NCBI GenBank assembly: GCA_946497955.1
Contig: CAMMMH010000011.1
Location: forward strand, 1 to 47,097
Direction of reading: 5' to 3'
Length of the DNA: 47,097 nt
Origin: an uncultured Mycoplasmatota bacterium
Lineage (GTDB): Bacteria > Bacillota_I > Bacilli_A > RF39 > UBA660
Under the pieces are notes generated by a model. That model was given only the letters and a program-made list of their open reading frames with translations. It was not told the DNA's origin and searched no databases. Numbering within the stretch: position 1 is the stretch's first letter; every line of letters begins with the position of its first letter. A program made the position numbers and the translations under genes. Positions 7,633 to 15,388 of this stretch are shown one piece after another.

Positions 7633-8371
7633 TATTTTTTGATTTTATATAATTATTAAATTCTCTATAATCAAGTCCTGTATATACTTTTACTATATTT
7701 TTATCAATTAAATCCATAATGTTTTTATCACATTTATAATTTCCAACAATATCATACTCATTTATCTTTGGCAAAATATTTAATTTACTAATAGTTCTAA
7801 TTTGATCAATGCAAGCATATGAGAATTTATCTTTTATTTTTTTATAATATTTTAAAACTTCTTCTATTTCTTTAATTTTCTTCATGTAGTTAGGATTAAA
7901 TTCACAGTTTTCTATATCTATTTCCTTTATTTCTTTCTGTAATTCATCAACTTTATCTTGTAAAGAACTAATATAAGTATCACTTATCAATTTTCCTAAC
8001 TCTGCTGTATTTTTATGTTTTTTTGAAGTTAATGGAACAACTATTAGGGTATTATTATAAATTCCGTCTTTCTTTGATAGAGATATAGCAAAATGTTGCT
8101 CTGAAAATTCCCCTCCAATATTTACACCAAAATCTACTTTTATAATACTTCCTCTAGGATATCTCATATACTTCTTTTTAGGGTCCAAACTTATTTCATA
8201 TAATAATCTTTTACTTTTTGTACATTCCCAAGCTTCAAAGGATTTAAATTTATTTTGCATATTTAACTCTGATATTTTAAGATTGTTTTCAAATGCTTGA
8301 ACTAATCTTGATTTTTTTAAATCTTGTTTTTGAAGTTCTTTTTTATTAATTTTTTCTAATGTGGCAGTCAT
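7622..8371 (-). CDS. Elongated MazF/PemK-like protein
   Basis: A 249-aa protein with a split MazF/PemK-type core. The first part reads RYPRGSIIKVDFGVNIGGE, followed by FAISLSKKDGIYNN and VVPLTSK (about 80-128). After a charged, probably coiled insertion of about 60 residues comes SYACIDQIRTISKLN, like the MazF C-terminal strand (LDQIRTV). MazF relatives are mRNA interferases. The N-terminal 75 residues are an added helical, Lys-rich extension. No antitoxin gene lies beside it, so nuclease or toxin activity is uncertain; long solitary PemK-like proteins are known in Firmicutes. It has its own promoter (8443-8471) and is single-gene. Confidence 0.6.
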   Translation of the reverse strand: MTATLEKINKKELQKQDLKKSRLVQAFENNLKISELNMQNKFKSFEAWECTKSKRLLYEISLDPKKKYMRYPRGSIIKVDFGVNIGGEFSEQHFAISLSKKDGIYNNTLIVVPLTSKKHKNTAELGKLISDTYISSLQDKVDELQKEIKEIDIENCEFNPNYMKKIKEIEEVLKYYKKIKDKFSYACIDQIRTISKLNILPKINEYDIVGNYKCDKNIMDLIDKNIVKVYTGLDYREFNNYIKSKNIDE

Positions 8372-8442
8372 TTTATTTTCCTTTCTTAAACTATTTATTT
8401 TTTATTTATATTTAAACCCTTTGAACCCTTTTTTCGTCTTAA

Positions 8443-8471
8443 ATTATAACAAAAAAAGATTAAAGTTACAA
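8443..8471 (-). promoter_or_regulatory. Promoter of the MazF-like gene
   Basis: Minus-strand -35 TTGTAA (8466-8471), 17-bp spacer, -10 TATAAT (8443-8448), in the gap shared with the divergent PBP gene. Confidence 0.6.
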
Positions 8472-8531
8472 CTTTTTGGTGTGAATGATAATTTTTTGGA
8501 CATGATATATAAAGAAAGGATTTGATATGTT

Positions 8532-10493
8532 ATGAAAGTTTTAAAGAAGTGTTTAAAAATATTTATAATTCTTATAGGACTTTTTATTCTTGGAAATATT
8601 GGTGTTTATACTTATGCTAAGTTAAGTCCTAAGATTGAGATAAAGAATGCTAATAGTTTTATGTTATTTGATAGTGATAATGAGGTTTTCTTTCAAGGAA
8701 GTGGTTCTAGGGAATGGATTAGTCTTGATGATATTTCTCCATATTTGATAGAAGCGACTATAAATACTGAAGATAAAAACTTTTATAAACATATTGGATT
8801 TGATTACTTAAGGATACTAAAGGCGATGGTTGTTAATATAACTAGTGGTACTACTAGTCAAGGTGCTAGTACGATTACCCAGCAGTATGCTAAAAACTTA
8901 TTTTTAGATTTTGATAAGACGTGGAAAAGAAAATGGGATGAGATGTGGTATACGATAGAAATAGAGTCTCATTATAGTAAAGATGAAATACTTGAGGGAT
9001 ATTTAAATACAATAAACTATGGTCATGGTAAATATGGAATAGAGACTGCTAGTAAATATTACTTTGGGAAGAGTGCTAAAGACTTGACTTTGGCAGAAGC
9101 GGCTATGCTTACGGGTATTCCTAAGTCACCTAGTAATTATTCTCCTTTTGTTAATTTAAAAAAAGCGACACAAAGACAACAGATGATTTTAAAGAGTATG
9201 TATGATGATGGTGTTATTAGTGAAGCGGAATATAATAAGGCTCTTGATGAAGAATTGAAGTTTGTAGGTGAAGAAGAAGAGGATGAACTAGAGAGTGTTA
9301 TGTATTATCAAGATGCGGTTATAGAGGAGTTAAAAAGTTTAAAGGAAATACCGGAGTCTTTTCTTGAGACGGGAGGTCTTAAAGTCTATACTAGTCTTGA
9401 TATGGAGGCACAGAAACAGTTAGAAGAGACTGTTAAAAATACAATGCCAGATAGTGACTTAGAGACTGCTAGTGTTATGGTTAATCCTAATAATGGAAGA
9501 GTTATCGCTTTGGTGGGCGGAAAAGACTATAGTAAGTCAGAATTTAATAGAGCGACTGATGCGAAAAGGCAGGTAGGTTCTACGATGAAAGCTTTTCTAT
9601 ATTATGCAGCTTTGGAAAATGGATTTACGGCTTCTACTACTTTTACGAGTGAAGAGACTACTTTTACTTTTAATAATAATCAATCATATTCACCCCAGAA
9701 TTATAATGGTACTTATGGTAATAAACCTATTTCTATGGCTACGGCAATCGCTTACTCTGAAAATATTTATGCTGTTAAGACACATATGTTTTTAGGTGAA
9801 GATACACTTATTGATATGGCAAAAAGACTTGGTATTACTTCTAAACTTGATGAAGTGCCTTCTCTTGCTCTTGGTACTAGTGAGATTGGTATGTTAGAAA
9901 TGGCTGGTGCCTACTCTGCTTTTGCCAATGAAGGATATAAAGTAACACCTCATTTTATTACTAAAGTTGTAGATAAAGAAGGTAATGTTTTATATGAAGC
10001 GGATGAAGAGAAAGACCTTATTCTTAATTCTAGTTTAACTTTTATTTTAAGTAATTTGTTAACCGCTACTTACGATGCTAATTTTATTGATTATAACTAT
10101 CCTACCGCTGTTAATCTTGCTAGTAGAATGACTCATAAATATGCTTTAAAAAGTGGTACTACTAATACCGATAACTGGTATATTGGCTATAATAAAGATA
10201 TTGTTACGGCAGTATGGTGTGGTTATGATGATGCTAGGGACTTAAAATCTAGTGAATATAAATATGCCCAAAATATTTGGCTTAATACAATGGAAGGCTA
10301 TATGAAAGATAAAGATGATGAATGGTATAGTCAACCTGAAAATGTGGTAGGAGTTTTAGTTAATCCAATTACGGGGAAACCTGCTGTTGATAGTGATGAG
10401 AAAAAAATAATTGAATACTATGTTAAAGGAACAGAACCTAGTGCAGATGATCCTGTTTTTGATGAGATTAGTGGAAATACTAGTAGTAATTAG
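8532..10493 (+). CDS. Class A penicillin-binding protein (transglycosylase/transpeptidase)
   Basis: A bifunctional cell-wall synthase that polymerises lipid II and cross-links peptidoglycan on the outer face of the membrane. A signal-anchor helix (about 8-28) is followed by a GT51 glycosyltransferase domain with catalytic Glu80 in TEDKNFYKH and GASTITQQYAKN (111-122). The penicillin-binding domain has all three motifs: STMK (350-353, nucleophile Ser350), SEN (409-411) and KSGT (540-543). At 653 aa it is typical for PBP1A/PBP2-type enzymes, with a short tail and no extra C-terminal domains. It leads a plus-strand block that is head-on to replication. AAAGGA lies about 11 bases before the ATG. 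Confidence 0.95.
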   Translation: MKVLKKCLKIFIILIGLFILGNIGVYTYAKLSPKIEIKNANSFMLFDSDNEVFFQGSGSREWISLDDISPYLIEATINTEDKNFYKHIGFDYLRILKAMVVNITSGTTSQGASTITQQYAKNLFLDFDKTWKRKWDEMWYTIEIESHYSKDEILEGYLNTINYGHGKYGIETASKYYFGKSAKDLTLAEAAMLTGIPKSPSNYSPFVNLKKATQRQQMILKSMYDDGVISEAEYNKALDEELKFVGEEEEDELESVMYYQDAVIEELKSLKEIPESFLETGGLKVYTSLDMEAQKQLEETVKNTMPDSDLETASVMVNPNNGRVIALVGGKDYSKSEFNRATDAKRQVGSTMKAFLYYAALENGFTASTTFTSEETTFTFNNNQSYSPQNYNGTYGNKPISMATAIAYSENIYAVKTHMFLGEDTLIDMAKRLGITSKLDEVPSLALGTSEIGMLEMAGAYSAFANEGYKVTPHFITKVVDKEGNVLYEADEEKDLILNSSLTFILSNLLTATYDANFIDYNYPTAVNLASRMTHKYALKSGTTNTDNWYIGYNKDIVTAVWCGYDDARDLKSSEYKYAQNIWLNTMEGYMKDKDDEWYSQPENVVGVLVNPITGKPAVDSDEKKIIEYYVKGTEPSADDPVFDEISGNTSSN

Positions 10494-10540
10494 TATAATT
10501 TAAAATTTTATTAATATAATTACTTTGAGAGGATGATTTG

Positions 10541-10894
10541 ATGAATAATAATTTTGATACTTATCCTAATCAAAGTACTGATCCACCTTATCAAAACTTT
10601 GATTATGATTATAACCCTAATATGAATAATATTCCTAATAACAATGATACTGTTCCAATTAGTGGTGATATGGATTATGCAGAGAATATTTTAGAATTAA
10701 ATGTCGGTAAAGAAGCAAGTTTCTATATGTCATATTCTGACTCGTTGGAATGGCGTGATAGAGTATTTACAGGAACAATTGTTGGGGCAGGTAGAGACTA
10801 TGCAGTTGTTAGAGATAGTAATAACCATAATTTTCTACTTTGGACAGTTTACCTTAGTTATGTAGAGTTTAGAGAAGATATTACTTTAAGATAA
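10541..10894 (+). CDS. gerQ: Spore coat protein GerQ
   Basis: GerQ is a spore coat protein cross-linked by transglutaminase in Bacillus and needed there for correct localisation of the cortex hydrolase CwlJ. The 117-aa protein has an Asn/Pro/Tyr-rich disordered N-terminus (about 1-45). A conserved domain follows, with YAENILELNVGKEASFYMS, a GAGRDYAVV segment and LWTVYLSYVEF. The ATG at 10541, 7 bases after AGAGGA, is preferred to an adjacent TTG. Location after a PBP gene suggests an envelope cluster. Its terminator stem overlaps the 3' end. No cwlJ-like gene is in the window. Confidence 0.85.
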   Translation: MNNNFDTYPNQSTDPPYQNFDYDYNPNMNNIPNNNDTVPISGDMDYAENILELNVGKEASFYMSYSDSLEWRDRVFTGTIVGAGRDYAVVRDSNNHNFLLWTVYLSYVEFREDITLR

Positions 10895-10911
10895 TTTACT
10901 CTTCTCTTTTT
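10871..10911 (+). terminator. Intrinsic terminator of gerQ
   Basis: Stem AGAGAAGA (10871-10878)/TCTTCTCT (10900-10907) followed by TTTTC. The 5' arm lies within the last codons of gerQ. Confidence 0.65.
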
Positions 10912-10923
10912 CTTTGCTATAAT
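10895..10923 (+). promoter_or_regulatory. Promoter of the 184-aa anchored protein gene
   Basis: -35 TTTACT (10895-10900), 17-bp spacer, -10 TATAAT (10918-10923) with TGC directly upstream. It overlaps the gerQ terminator. Confidence 0.55.
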
Positions 10924-10960
10924 ATGGTTATATAACAATAGTAGGAAGTGAGAAAATTTT

Positions 10961-11515
10961 ATGGAAAAGAAAACTAACAAGGGGTTGGTTATTACTATAA
11001 TTCTATTATTAATCATTATAGGTGGGCTTGTATTTTATATTTGTTATGATAAAGGTATAGTTTTTAGTAGTAATGATAATGAGAAAAAACAAGAAGATAT
11101 TAAAAGAGTTGATGAGAATAGTGATACTGTTGATAATAACAATAACATGAGTGATAATAATGAACAAGATATGACTACTGATGATATTTATAATCAAAAG
11201 AAATGTTATGGTACATATTATGGAGAAGGTTATGGTACTTATGAAAATGGTATATCTTGGTCTGAAAAAGCAACTTATGTACTTAATACTGATGGTACTT
11301 TTACGGCTACTTTTGGTGATGCAGGTGCTTCTGCTACTCAAGGAATTTATGTTACCATAGGTAATACAATAATATTTATACGTTCTAAAGATACTTTTGG
11401 ACCAAAAGACCAGGACCCATATTATTATGCTGAAAGTTACGTAATGGCTGATGATTGTTCGTATTTTATAAAAAACAACGGAAGTGGAGCAATATATAAA
11501 ATACAATCACAATAA
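10961..11515 (+). CDS. Membrane-anchored extracellular protein of unknown function
   Basis: A 184-aa protein with a short positive N-terminus and one transmembrane helix (about 9-30), then an Asp/Asn/Glu-rich, probably disordered spacer (about 38-78). A Gly/Tyr/Thr-rich beta-strand domain (about 82-184) starts CYGTYYGEGYGTY. There is no lipobox, so it should be a signal-anchored surface protein. The C-terminal part looks like a small beta-barrel or META/lipocalin-like module, but I recognise no family. It has its own promoter and terminator. A minus-strand ORF over the same bases is a shadow. Confidence 0.7.
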   Translation: MEKKTNKGLVITIILLLIIIGGLVFYICYDKGIVFSSNDNEKKQEDIKRVDENSDTVDNNNNMSDNNEQDMTTDDIYNQKKCYGTYYGEGYGTYENGISWSEKATYVLNTDGTFTATFGDAGASATQGIYVTIGNTIIFIRSKDTFGPKDQDPYYYAESYVMADDCSYFIKNNGSGAIYKIQSQ

Positions 11516-11544
11516 AGAGTTACATTAGTAGCTTTTTATTTTCC
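11511..11544 (+). terminator. Intrinsic terminator after the anchored protein gene
   Basis: Stem AATAAAGAG (11511-11519)/CTTTTTATT (11532-11540) with one G-T pair and a 12-nt loop, then a T/C-rich tail. It overlaps the stop codon. Confidence 0.55.
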
Positions 11545-11574
11545 TTTCTTATAGATTTTAAGCTTTTCATTTGC

Positions 11575-11580
11575 TATAAT
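11575..11580 (+). promoter_or_regulatory. Extended -10 element of lemA
   Basis: TATAAT preceded by TTGC (extended -10), 21 bases before the lemA ATG. No good -35 at 16-18 bp is visible. Confidence 0.5.
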
Positions 11581-11601
11581 ACTATTAAGGATGTGATACT
11601 A

Positions 11602-12132
11602 ATGATTTATGCTATTATAGGGGGAATTGTTGTATTAATTATTTTAATTTGTGTAATAATGGTTTTAGTTTATAAAAATAAATATAACTTTTTATATATT
11701 AAGGTGAAGGAAGCCGATAATAATTTAGATATTTTATTACAAAAAAAAGAAGAGATACTTTTAAAGATTATTCCTATTTTAGAAGAGGCTAAAATAAAAG
11801 ATATTCCTGAAGTTATTAAATTAAAATCTAAAAGACTTAATCATCATGAGTTATATCAAGAATTAATGGATATGACTACTGAGATTCTAAAGATAATAGA
11901 TGACTATGAGGATAAACTTGATTTTAAGAAACTAGATGCTTTAGTAGATAAATTAAACGAAAATGAAAATGATTTAAGAGCGGCTTTAAAGTATTATAAT
12001 GATAATGGCGAAGAGATTATTTATCTTTCTCATAAGTTCCCAACTAATTTAATTAAAACCTTTTCTCATTATCAAGATATAGAGACTTATAAATTAGAGA
12101 AAAGAGAAACTTTTGAAATATTAAAACATTGA
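11602..12132 (+). CDS. lemA: LemA family protein
   Basis: LemA proteins are membrane-anchored helical-bundle proteins of uncertain function, found widely in bacteria. This one has an N-terminal transmembrane helix (about 2-23) and the typical helical core: an EADNNLDILLQKKEEIL stretch, then a YYNDNGEEI region, and the conserved FPTNLIKTF (family FPxNxIAxxF) near the C-terminus. At 176 aa it is near family length. ATG 11602 is chosen because AAGGA lies 10 bases upstream, whereas an earlier in-frame GTG (11593) sits against it. Last gene of the plus-strand block; its terminator overlaps the stop. Confidence 0.85.
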   Translation: MIYAIIGGIVVLIILICVIMVLVYKNKYNFLYIKVKEADNNLDILLQKKEEILLKIIPILEEAKIKDIPEVIKLKSKRLNHHELYQELMDMTTEILKIIDDYEDKLDFKKLDALVDKLNENENDLRAALKYYNDNGEEIIYLSHKFPTNLIKTFSHYQDIETYKLEKRETFEILKH

Positions 12133-12154
12133 CCTAATTGCCAATGTTTTTTTT
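12123..12154 (+). terminator. Intrinsic terminator of lemA
   Basis: Stem AAAACATTG (12123-12131)/CAATGTTTT (12142-12150) with a 10-nt loop and T-run. It ends the head-on plus-strand block. Confidence 0.8.
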
Positions 12155-12187
12155 AAATGTTTTACTAGTTTCATAGTCTTTTCTTAA

Positions 12188-12295
12188 CTATTCTAATGTT
12201 ATAGCATCGTCTCCTATATTAGTTACGATAGTACCATTATCACAGTAAATAATTGATTCAGGAACTTCTAGATTTAAGTAATTAACATAGGGTAT
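12188..12295 (-). pseudogene. In-frame coding-like continuation after the stop of the 127-aa gene
   Basis: Directly after the TAA of the 12296-12679 gene, the same frame stays open for 35 codons to a TAG at 12188. It reads IPYVNYLNLEVPESIIYCDN and on to IGDDAITLE. Composition and hydrophobic patterning look protein-like. This suggests that the gene once encoded about 163 residues and was cut by a nonsense change, or that the stop is read through. A chance open frame is less likely but possible in AT-rich DNA. Confidence 0.4.
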
Positions 12296-12679
12296 TTATC
12301 TAGCATCACTTTTACTTTTTTCTATTAATTCTTCATGACTTATTCTTTTTCTTAAATATATCTTTTTGGATATACTATGCTTTTTAGTGTTATATCTTTC
12401 TCCATCTATTTCTACTTCTTTAGTATCATAATATTGAAAGGCAATAACATCACTAGTAAATTGTTCTTCTAATGGAGATACTTTATCTACACTCCTAAAC
12501 CTAGAATCACAACTGTTTAATCTTATTCCATTTGGAACAAATTCTTTTAGATATGTATCTACTGTTATATCTATTTTGATATTATCTTTTTCAAAATGAT
12601 AATGATTATCATTATGAAAAAATTTAGATAAGCTTTCTATTATTTCTGTTAATTTTTTTGTTTTTTCTACTTCTTCCAT
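12296..12679 (-). CDS. Hypothetical protein, possibly truncated
   Basis: A 127-aa soluble protein of no family I recognise. The N-terminal half is helical and charged. A central stretch (YHFEKDNIKIDITVDTYLKE) looks like beta strands, and the C-terminus is basic (KKHSISKKIYLRKRIS). A good Shine-Dalgarno (AAAGGAGAAG) precedes the ATG, and a -10 TATAAT with TGC extension lies at 12721-12726. The reading frame continues open for 35 codons after the stop, so this may be the N-terminal part of a broken gene. Confidence 0.6.
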   Translation of the reverse strand: MEEVEKTKKLTEIIESLSKFFHNDNHYHFEKDNIKIDITVDTYLKEFVPNGIRLNSCDSRFRSVDKVSPLEEQFTSDVIAFQYYDTKEVEIDGERYNTKKHSISKKIYLRKRISHEELIEKSKSDAR

Positions 12680-12720
12680 TTTTTTCTTCTCCTTTAGACT
12701 TATTTAAGTTGTTTTTAAGG

Positions 12721-12726
12721 ATTATA
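12721..12726 (-). promoter_or_regulatory. Extended -10 element of the 127-aa gene
   Basis: Minus-strand TATAAT with TTGC directly upstream, about 42 bases before the ATG. The -35 region is poor. Confidence 0.45.
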
Positions 12727-12790
12727 GCAAGATATTTTAATTTAATTGTGTCATAAATAACGATATTTTTCCATTTATTTCCAGTTGTTA

Positions 12791-12826
12791 TACAAAAAAG
12801 TTACTGATAATTGTATCAATAACTTT
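12791..12826 (-). terminator. Intrinsic terminator of the 441-aa gene
   Basis: A 13-bp minus-strand stem AAAGTTATTGATA/TATCAGTAACTTT (one T-G pair) with a 4-nt loop, then TTTTTTG-like tail. One of the clearest terminators in the window. Confidence 0.85.
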
Positions 12827-12840
12827 AGTATAAATCTTTT

Positions 12841-14166
12841 TTATTTCAGTATTTTTGTATGGCCTTGTTCTAATTTTATATTTGTCGCATTATGAAACTG
12901 GTTTGAGATTAAATCAAAAAATTTATCTTTATCATTGCTGACTAATGTATAAATTTCTTCAAATGTTTTATTAATAAATTCCTTTGGTGATAATTCATCT
13001 ATTGGTTCTTCTTTAAATCCTTTTTGAATTTCTAATTTATTAATAAAATTCATTAATTCATTGATAACAGTTTGAATAAATATATTGTCTATATCCTCAT
13101 TTTCTTTAGCAGTTAATTGTTCTAGAATACTTTGAATTTCTAGACTTGAAATATTATCATCATTAATTTTTGCGACTTGAAGTTCTTTTTTAGCAATTAT
13201 AACTTTTTCTTGGTCTGGTATACCATCTTCTTTTGTTATGCTTTTCCATTTTATCGCTTCATATTTCAAATGTATATTATCATCAGTAGTTAAAGCATCG
13301 TCATTATTAAAAGTCTTGTTTTTGGAAATTGTTAAGAAATGATGAATACCTTCATCAGTACTACCTGTAAACATGATAGCAGATTTACATACATTTTTAT
13401 TAAAATATTTAGTAAAATCCTTTTTATTTATATTATAAGGTAGATATCTACGGAATTCTTTATTTATCTTTTCAAAACAAACCCCATTAAATTGATGTAA
13501 TTTATCTTTTATTTCTATGTTATTTATTCCATAAATAATAGTTCCAAATTCATTATAACAATATTTATCTTGTCTATCATTGTAGTTTATTAAATGCTTT
13601 AAGTCATAAGTGTAATCTTGTTCAAAAGTATTACTATCTTTTATTTGATAAATTTTTGTTAATAGCGATTGTTTTCCTTTTTTTCTTCCTTCTTTTATAT
13701 TTTTCTTATATCGTATAACAAATCTTGTATCTGCACTAATACCAAAACCAAAATAATTCTCTCTTTCTTTTTCAAAAGTTAATTCATAATCATCTTTTAT
13801 AAATGTTAGTTGCGAAATTATTGGTATGGTTGAATTTGTATAATACAAGCTTTCTATTCTATAGTTAGGATTAGTAATAATTACATTAATAAATTTGGTA
13901 TTACCACTATAGTTTAAAAGTTTTGCATCTTCTGTATATTTTGATGTAACTGTTGTATTGTCTTTATTATCTACTACTTTTATAGATGGAATATTATAAT
14001 CGATTGATTCAATATCATAGTCTTCTAATCTAGTAGTATCTATGGAAATATTAAAAAATTTTAGAACATCAACTATTGTTGCTTTTCCATCGGTTCTTTC
14101 TCCAATATATCTTTTATAAGTCCTTTTTATCACTCTTTTTAAATATTCTTCTTTGTCATTATACAT
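12841..14166 (-). CDS. Hypothetical protein (441 aa)
   Basis: I do not recognise this family. It is a soluble, Lys/Asn/Ile-rich protein with no signal peptide or transmembrane segment. The middle (about 60-250) alternates short beta-like strands, with many aromatic residues. The C-terminal third (about 330-420) is mainly helical and acidic. GGGAGG lies before the ATG. It stands alone between two terminators, next to another unrecognised gene, in a stretch that interrupts otherwise conserved gene order. This suggests lineage-specific or acquired material. Confidence 0.65.
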   Translation of the reverse strand: MYNDKEEYLKRVIKRTYKRYIGERTDGKATIVDVLKFFNISIDTTRLEDYDIESIDYNIPSIKVVDNKDNTTVTSKYTEDAKLLNYSGNTKFINVIITNPNYRIESLYYTNSTIPIISQLTFIKDDYELTFEKERENYFGFGISADTRFVIRYKKNIKEGRKKGKQSLLTKIYQIKDSNTFEQDYTYDLKHLINYNDRQDKYCYNEFGTIIYGINNIEIKDKLHQFNGVCFEKINKEFRRYLPYNINKKDFTKYFNKNVCKSAIMFTGSTDEGIHHFLTISKNKTFNNDDALTTDDNIHLKYEAIKWKSITKEDGIPDQEKVIIAKKELQVAKINDDNISSLEIQSILEQLTAKENEDIDNIFIQTVINELMNFINKLEIQKGFKEEPIDELSPKEFINKTFEEIYTLVSNDKDKFFDLISNQFHNATNIKLEQGHTKILK

Positions 14167-14240
14167 AATAAACCTCCCTTGCTATATATCTTACCATATT
14201 TTTTATTAGTTGTGGTTAGGATTAAGATATAAACATATAA

Positions 14241-14260
14241 AAAACTAATTAGTTCTAGTT
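14241..14260 (-). terminator. Weak terminator of ung
   Basis: Minus-strand AACTA/TAGTT hairpin (5 bp) followed by a run of T. It overlaps the ung stop. Weak stem, but correctly placed at the end of the dnaB-ung gene run. Confidence 0.4.
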
Positions 14261-14921
14261 AATCTATTTTCCAATCTATTGGTTTTAGACCTTTAGAGAT
14301 TAGGAAGTTATTAGTCTTAGAGAATGGTTTACTACCAAAGAAGCCATTGTAGGCAGATAGAGGTGAAGGATGGGCTGACTCTACTATATAATGATTTTTA
14401 TTAGTTATTAGTTTTTTTTTATTTCTTGCAAAAGAACCCCAAAGAATAAAGACTACTGGCTCTTCTTTTTTATCTAATAATTCTATTATTTTATCAGTAA
14501 ATATTTCCCAACCTTTATCTTTATGAGAGGCGGCCATATTTGCTTGTACTGTTAAAACGGCATTTAGAAGTAATACTCCTTGGTCTGCCCAAGGGATAAG
14601 GCTACTAGTTTTAGGAAAAGGTATTCCTAAGTCATCATTTAACTCCTTAAAGATATTTTGTAATGATGGTGGCTTTCTAATACCATTTTTAACAGAGAAA
14701 GATAGCCCTTCTGCTTGATGTTCTCCATGATATGGGTCTTGTCCTAGTATTACGACTTTTACATCTTTATATGGAGTATGTCTTAAGGCATTAAATATCT
14801 CATTTTTAGGTGGATAAATAGTCTTTTCTTTATATTCCTTATTAACAAAATCTATTAATTTCTTAAAATAGTCTTTATTATATTCATCTTTTAAATAAAT
14901 ATCCCAATCGTTTCCAATCAT
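14259..14921 (-). CDS. ung: Uracil-DNA glycosylase
   Basis: Removes uracil from DNA as the first step of base-excision repair. The 220-aa family 1 enzyme has the water-activating motif GQDPYHG (60-66, catalytic Asp62), a uracil-binding segment with LLNAVLTV, and the leucine-loop motif HPSPLSA (184-190, catalytic His184). The ATG at 14921 is chosen because AGGAG lies 8 bases upstream; a GTG at 14930 abuts it. It follows rlmH by 11 bases and is the last gene of the run from dnaB. Confidence 0.97.
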   Translation of the reverse strand: MIGNDWDIYLKDEYNKDYFKKLIDFVNKEYKEKTIYPPKNEIFNALRHTPYKDVKVVILGQDPYHGEHQAEGLSFSVKNGIRKPPSLQNIFKELNDDLGIPFPKTSSLIPWADQGVLLLNAVLTVQANMAASHKDKGWEIFTDKIIELLDKKEEPVVFILWGSFARNKKKLITNKNHYIVESAHPSPLSAYNGFFGSKPFSKTNNFLISKGLKPIDWKID

Positions 14922-14932
14922 ACTTCTCACTC

Positions 14933-15388
14933 CTACTTATGATAGTTTTCATTATTTCTTATTTTATATGTTCTATAAATTTGTTCTAGTAATATAACTC
15001 TAAATAGTTGATGAGGAAAAGTTAGTTTAGAAAAAGATATATTATAATTCGCTCTTTTCTTTACTTCTTCACTTAGGCCATAACTTCCTCCTATTATAAA
15101 GGTTATATTACTATTCATCGCTTCTAAGGAACATAATTTAGTAGTTAATTCTACTGATGATAACTCGTGTCCATTTATGTCAAGAATAATAACATTATCA
15201 GTTTCTTTTATGTGCTTTAAAATGAGTTTACCTTCCTCTTTTTTTACTTTATCTATTTCATTGTAACTACTATCAGGTAGTTCTACTATGTCTAATTTTG
15301 TATATTTAGATAGTCTCTTTTTATATTCATCTATCGCCTCATTTAAGTATTTTTCTTTTATTTTACCTACACATATTAACTTTATCAT
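14933..15388 (-). CDS. rlmH: 23S rRNA pseudouridine-1915 N3-methyltransferase
   Basis: RlmH (OrfX) is a SPOUT-class methyltransferase acting on 23S rRNA helix 69 in assembled 70S ribosomes. The 151-aa protein has the SAM-binding trefoil motif IIGGSYG (98-104) and the conserved C-terminal knot SKLTFPHQLFRVILLEQIYR. Its last codons (TATCATAAG) match the end of staphylococcal orfX where SCC elements insert, but no element is present here. It overlaps the 3' end of walJ by 26 bases, with AGAGG within walJ serving as its ribosome site. Confidence 0.96.
   Translation of the reverse strand: MIKLICVGKIKEKYLNEAIDEYKKRLSKYTKLDIVELPDSSYNEIDKVKKEEGKLILKHIKETDNVIILDINGHELSSVELTTKLCSLEAMNSNITFIIGGSYGLSEEVKKRANYNISFSKLTFPHQLFRVILLEQIYRTYKIRNNENYHK

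Noticed and set aside
11009-11506. 165-codon minus-strand ORF over the anchored protein gene
   Set aside because: It consists of Ile/Thr/Ser-rich low-complexity sequence and mirrors the plus-strand gene, which has promoter, ribosome site, transmembrane anchor and terminator.
14933-14950. SCC-type insertion at the end of rlmH
   Set aside because: The attachment-like codons are present, but ung follows after 11 bases with no recombinase or direct repeat.
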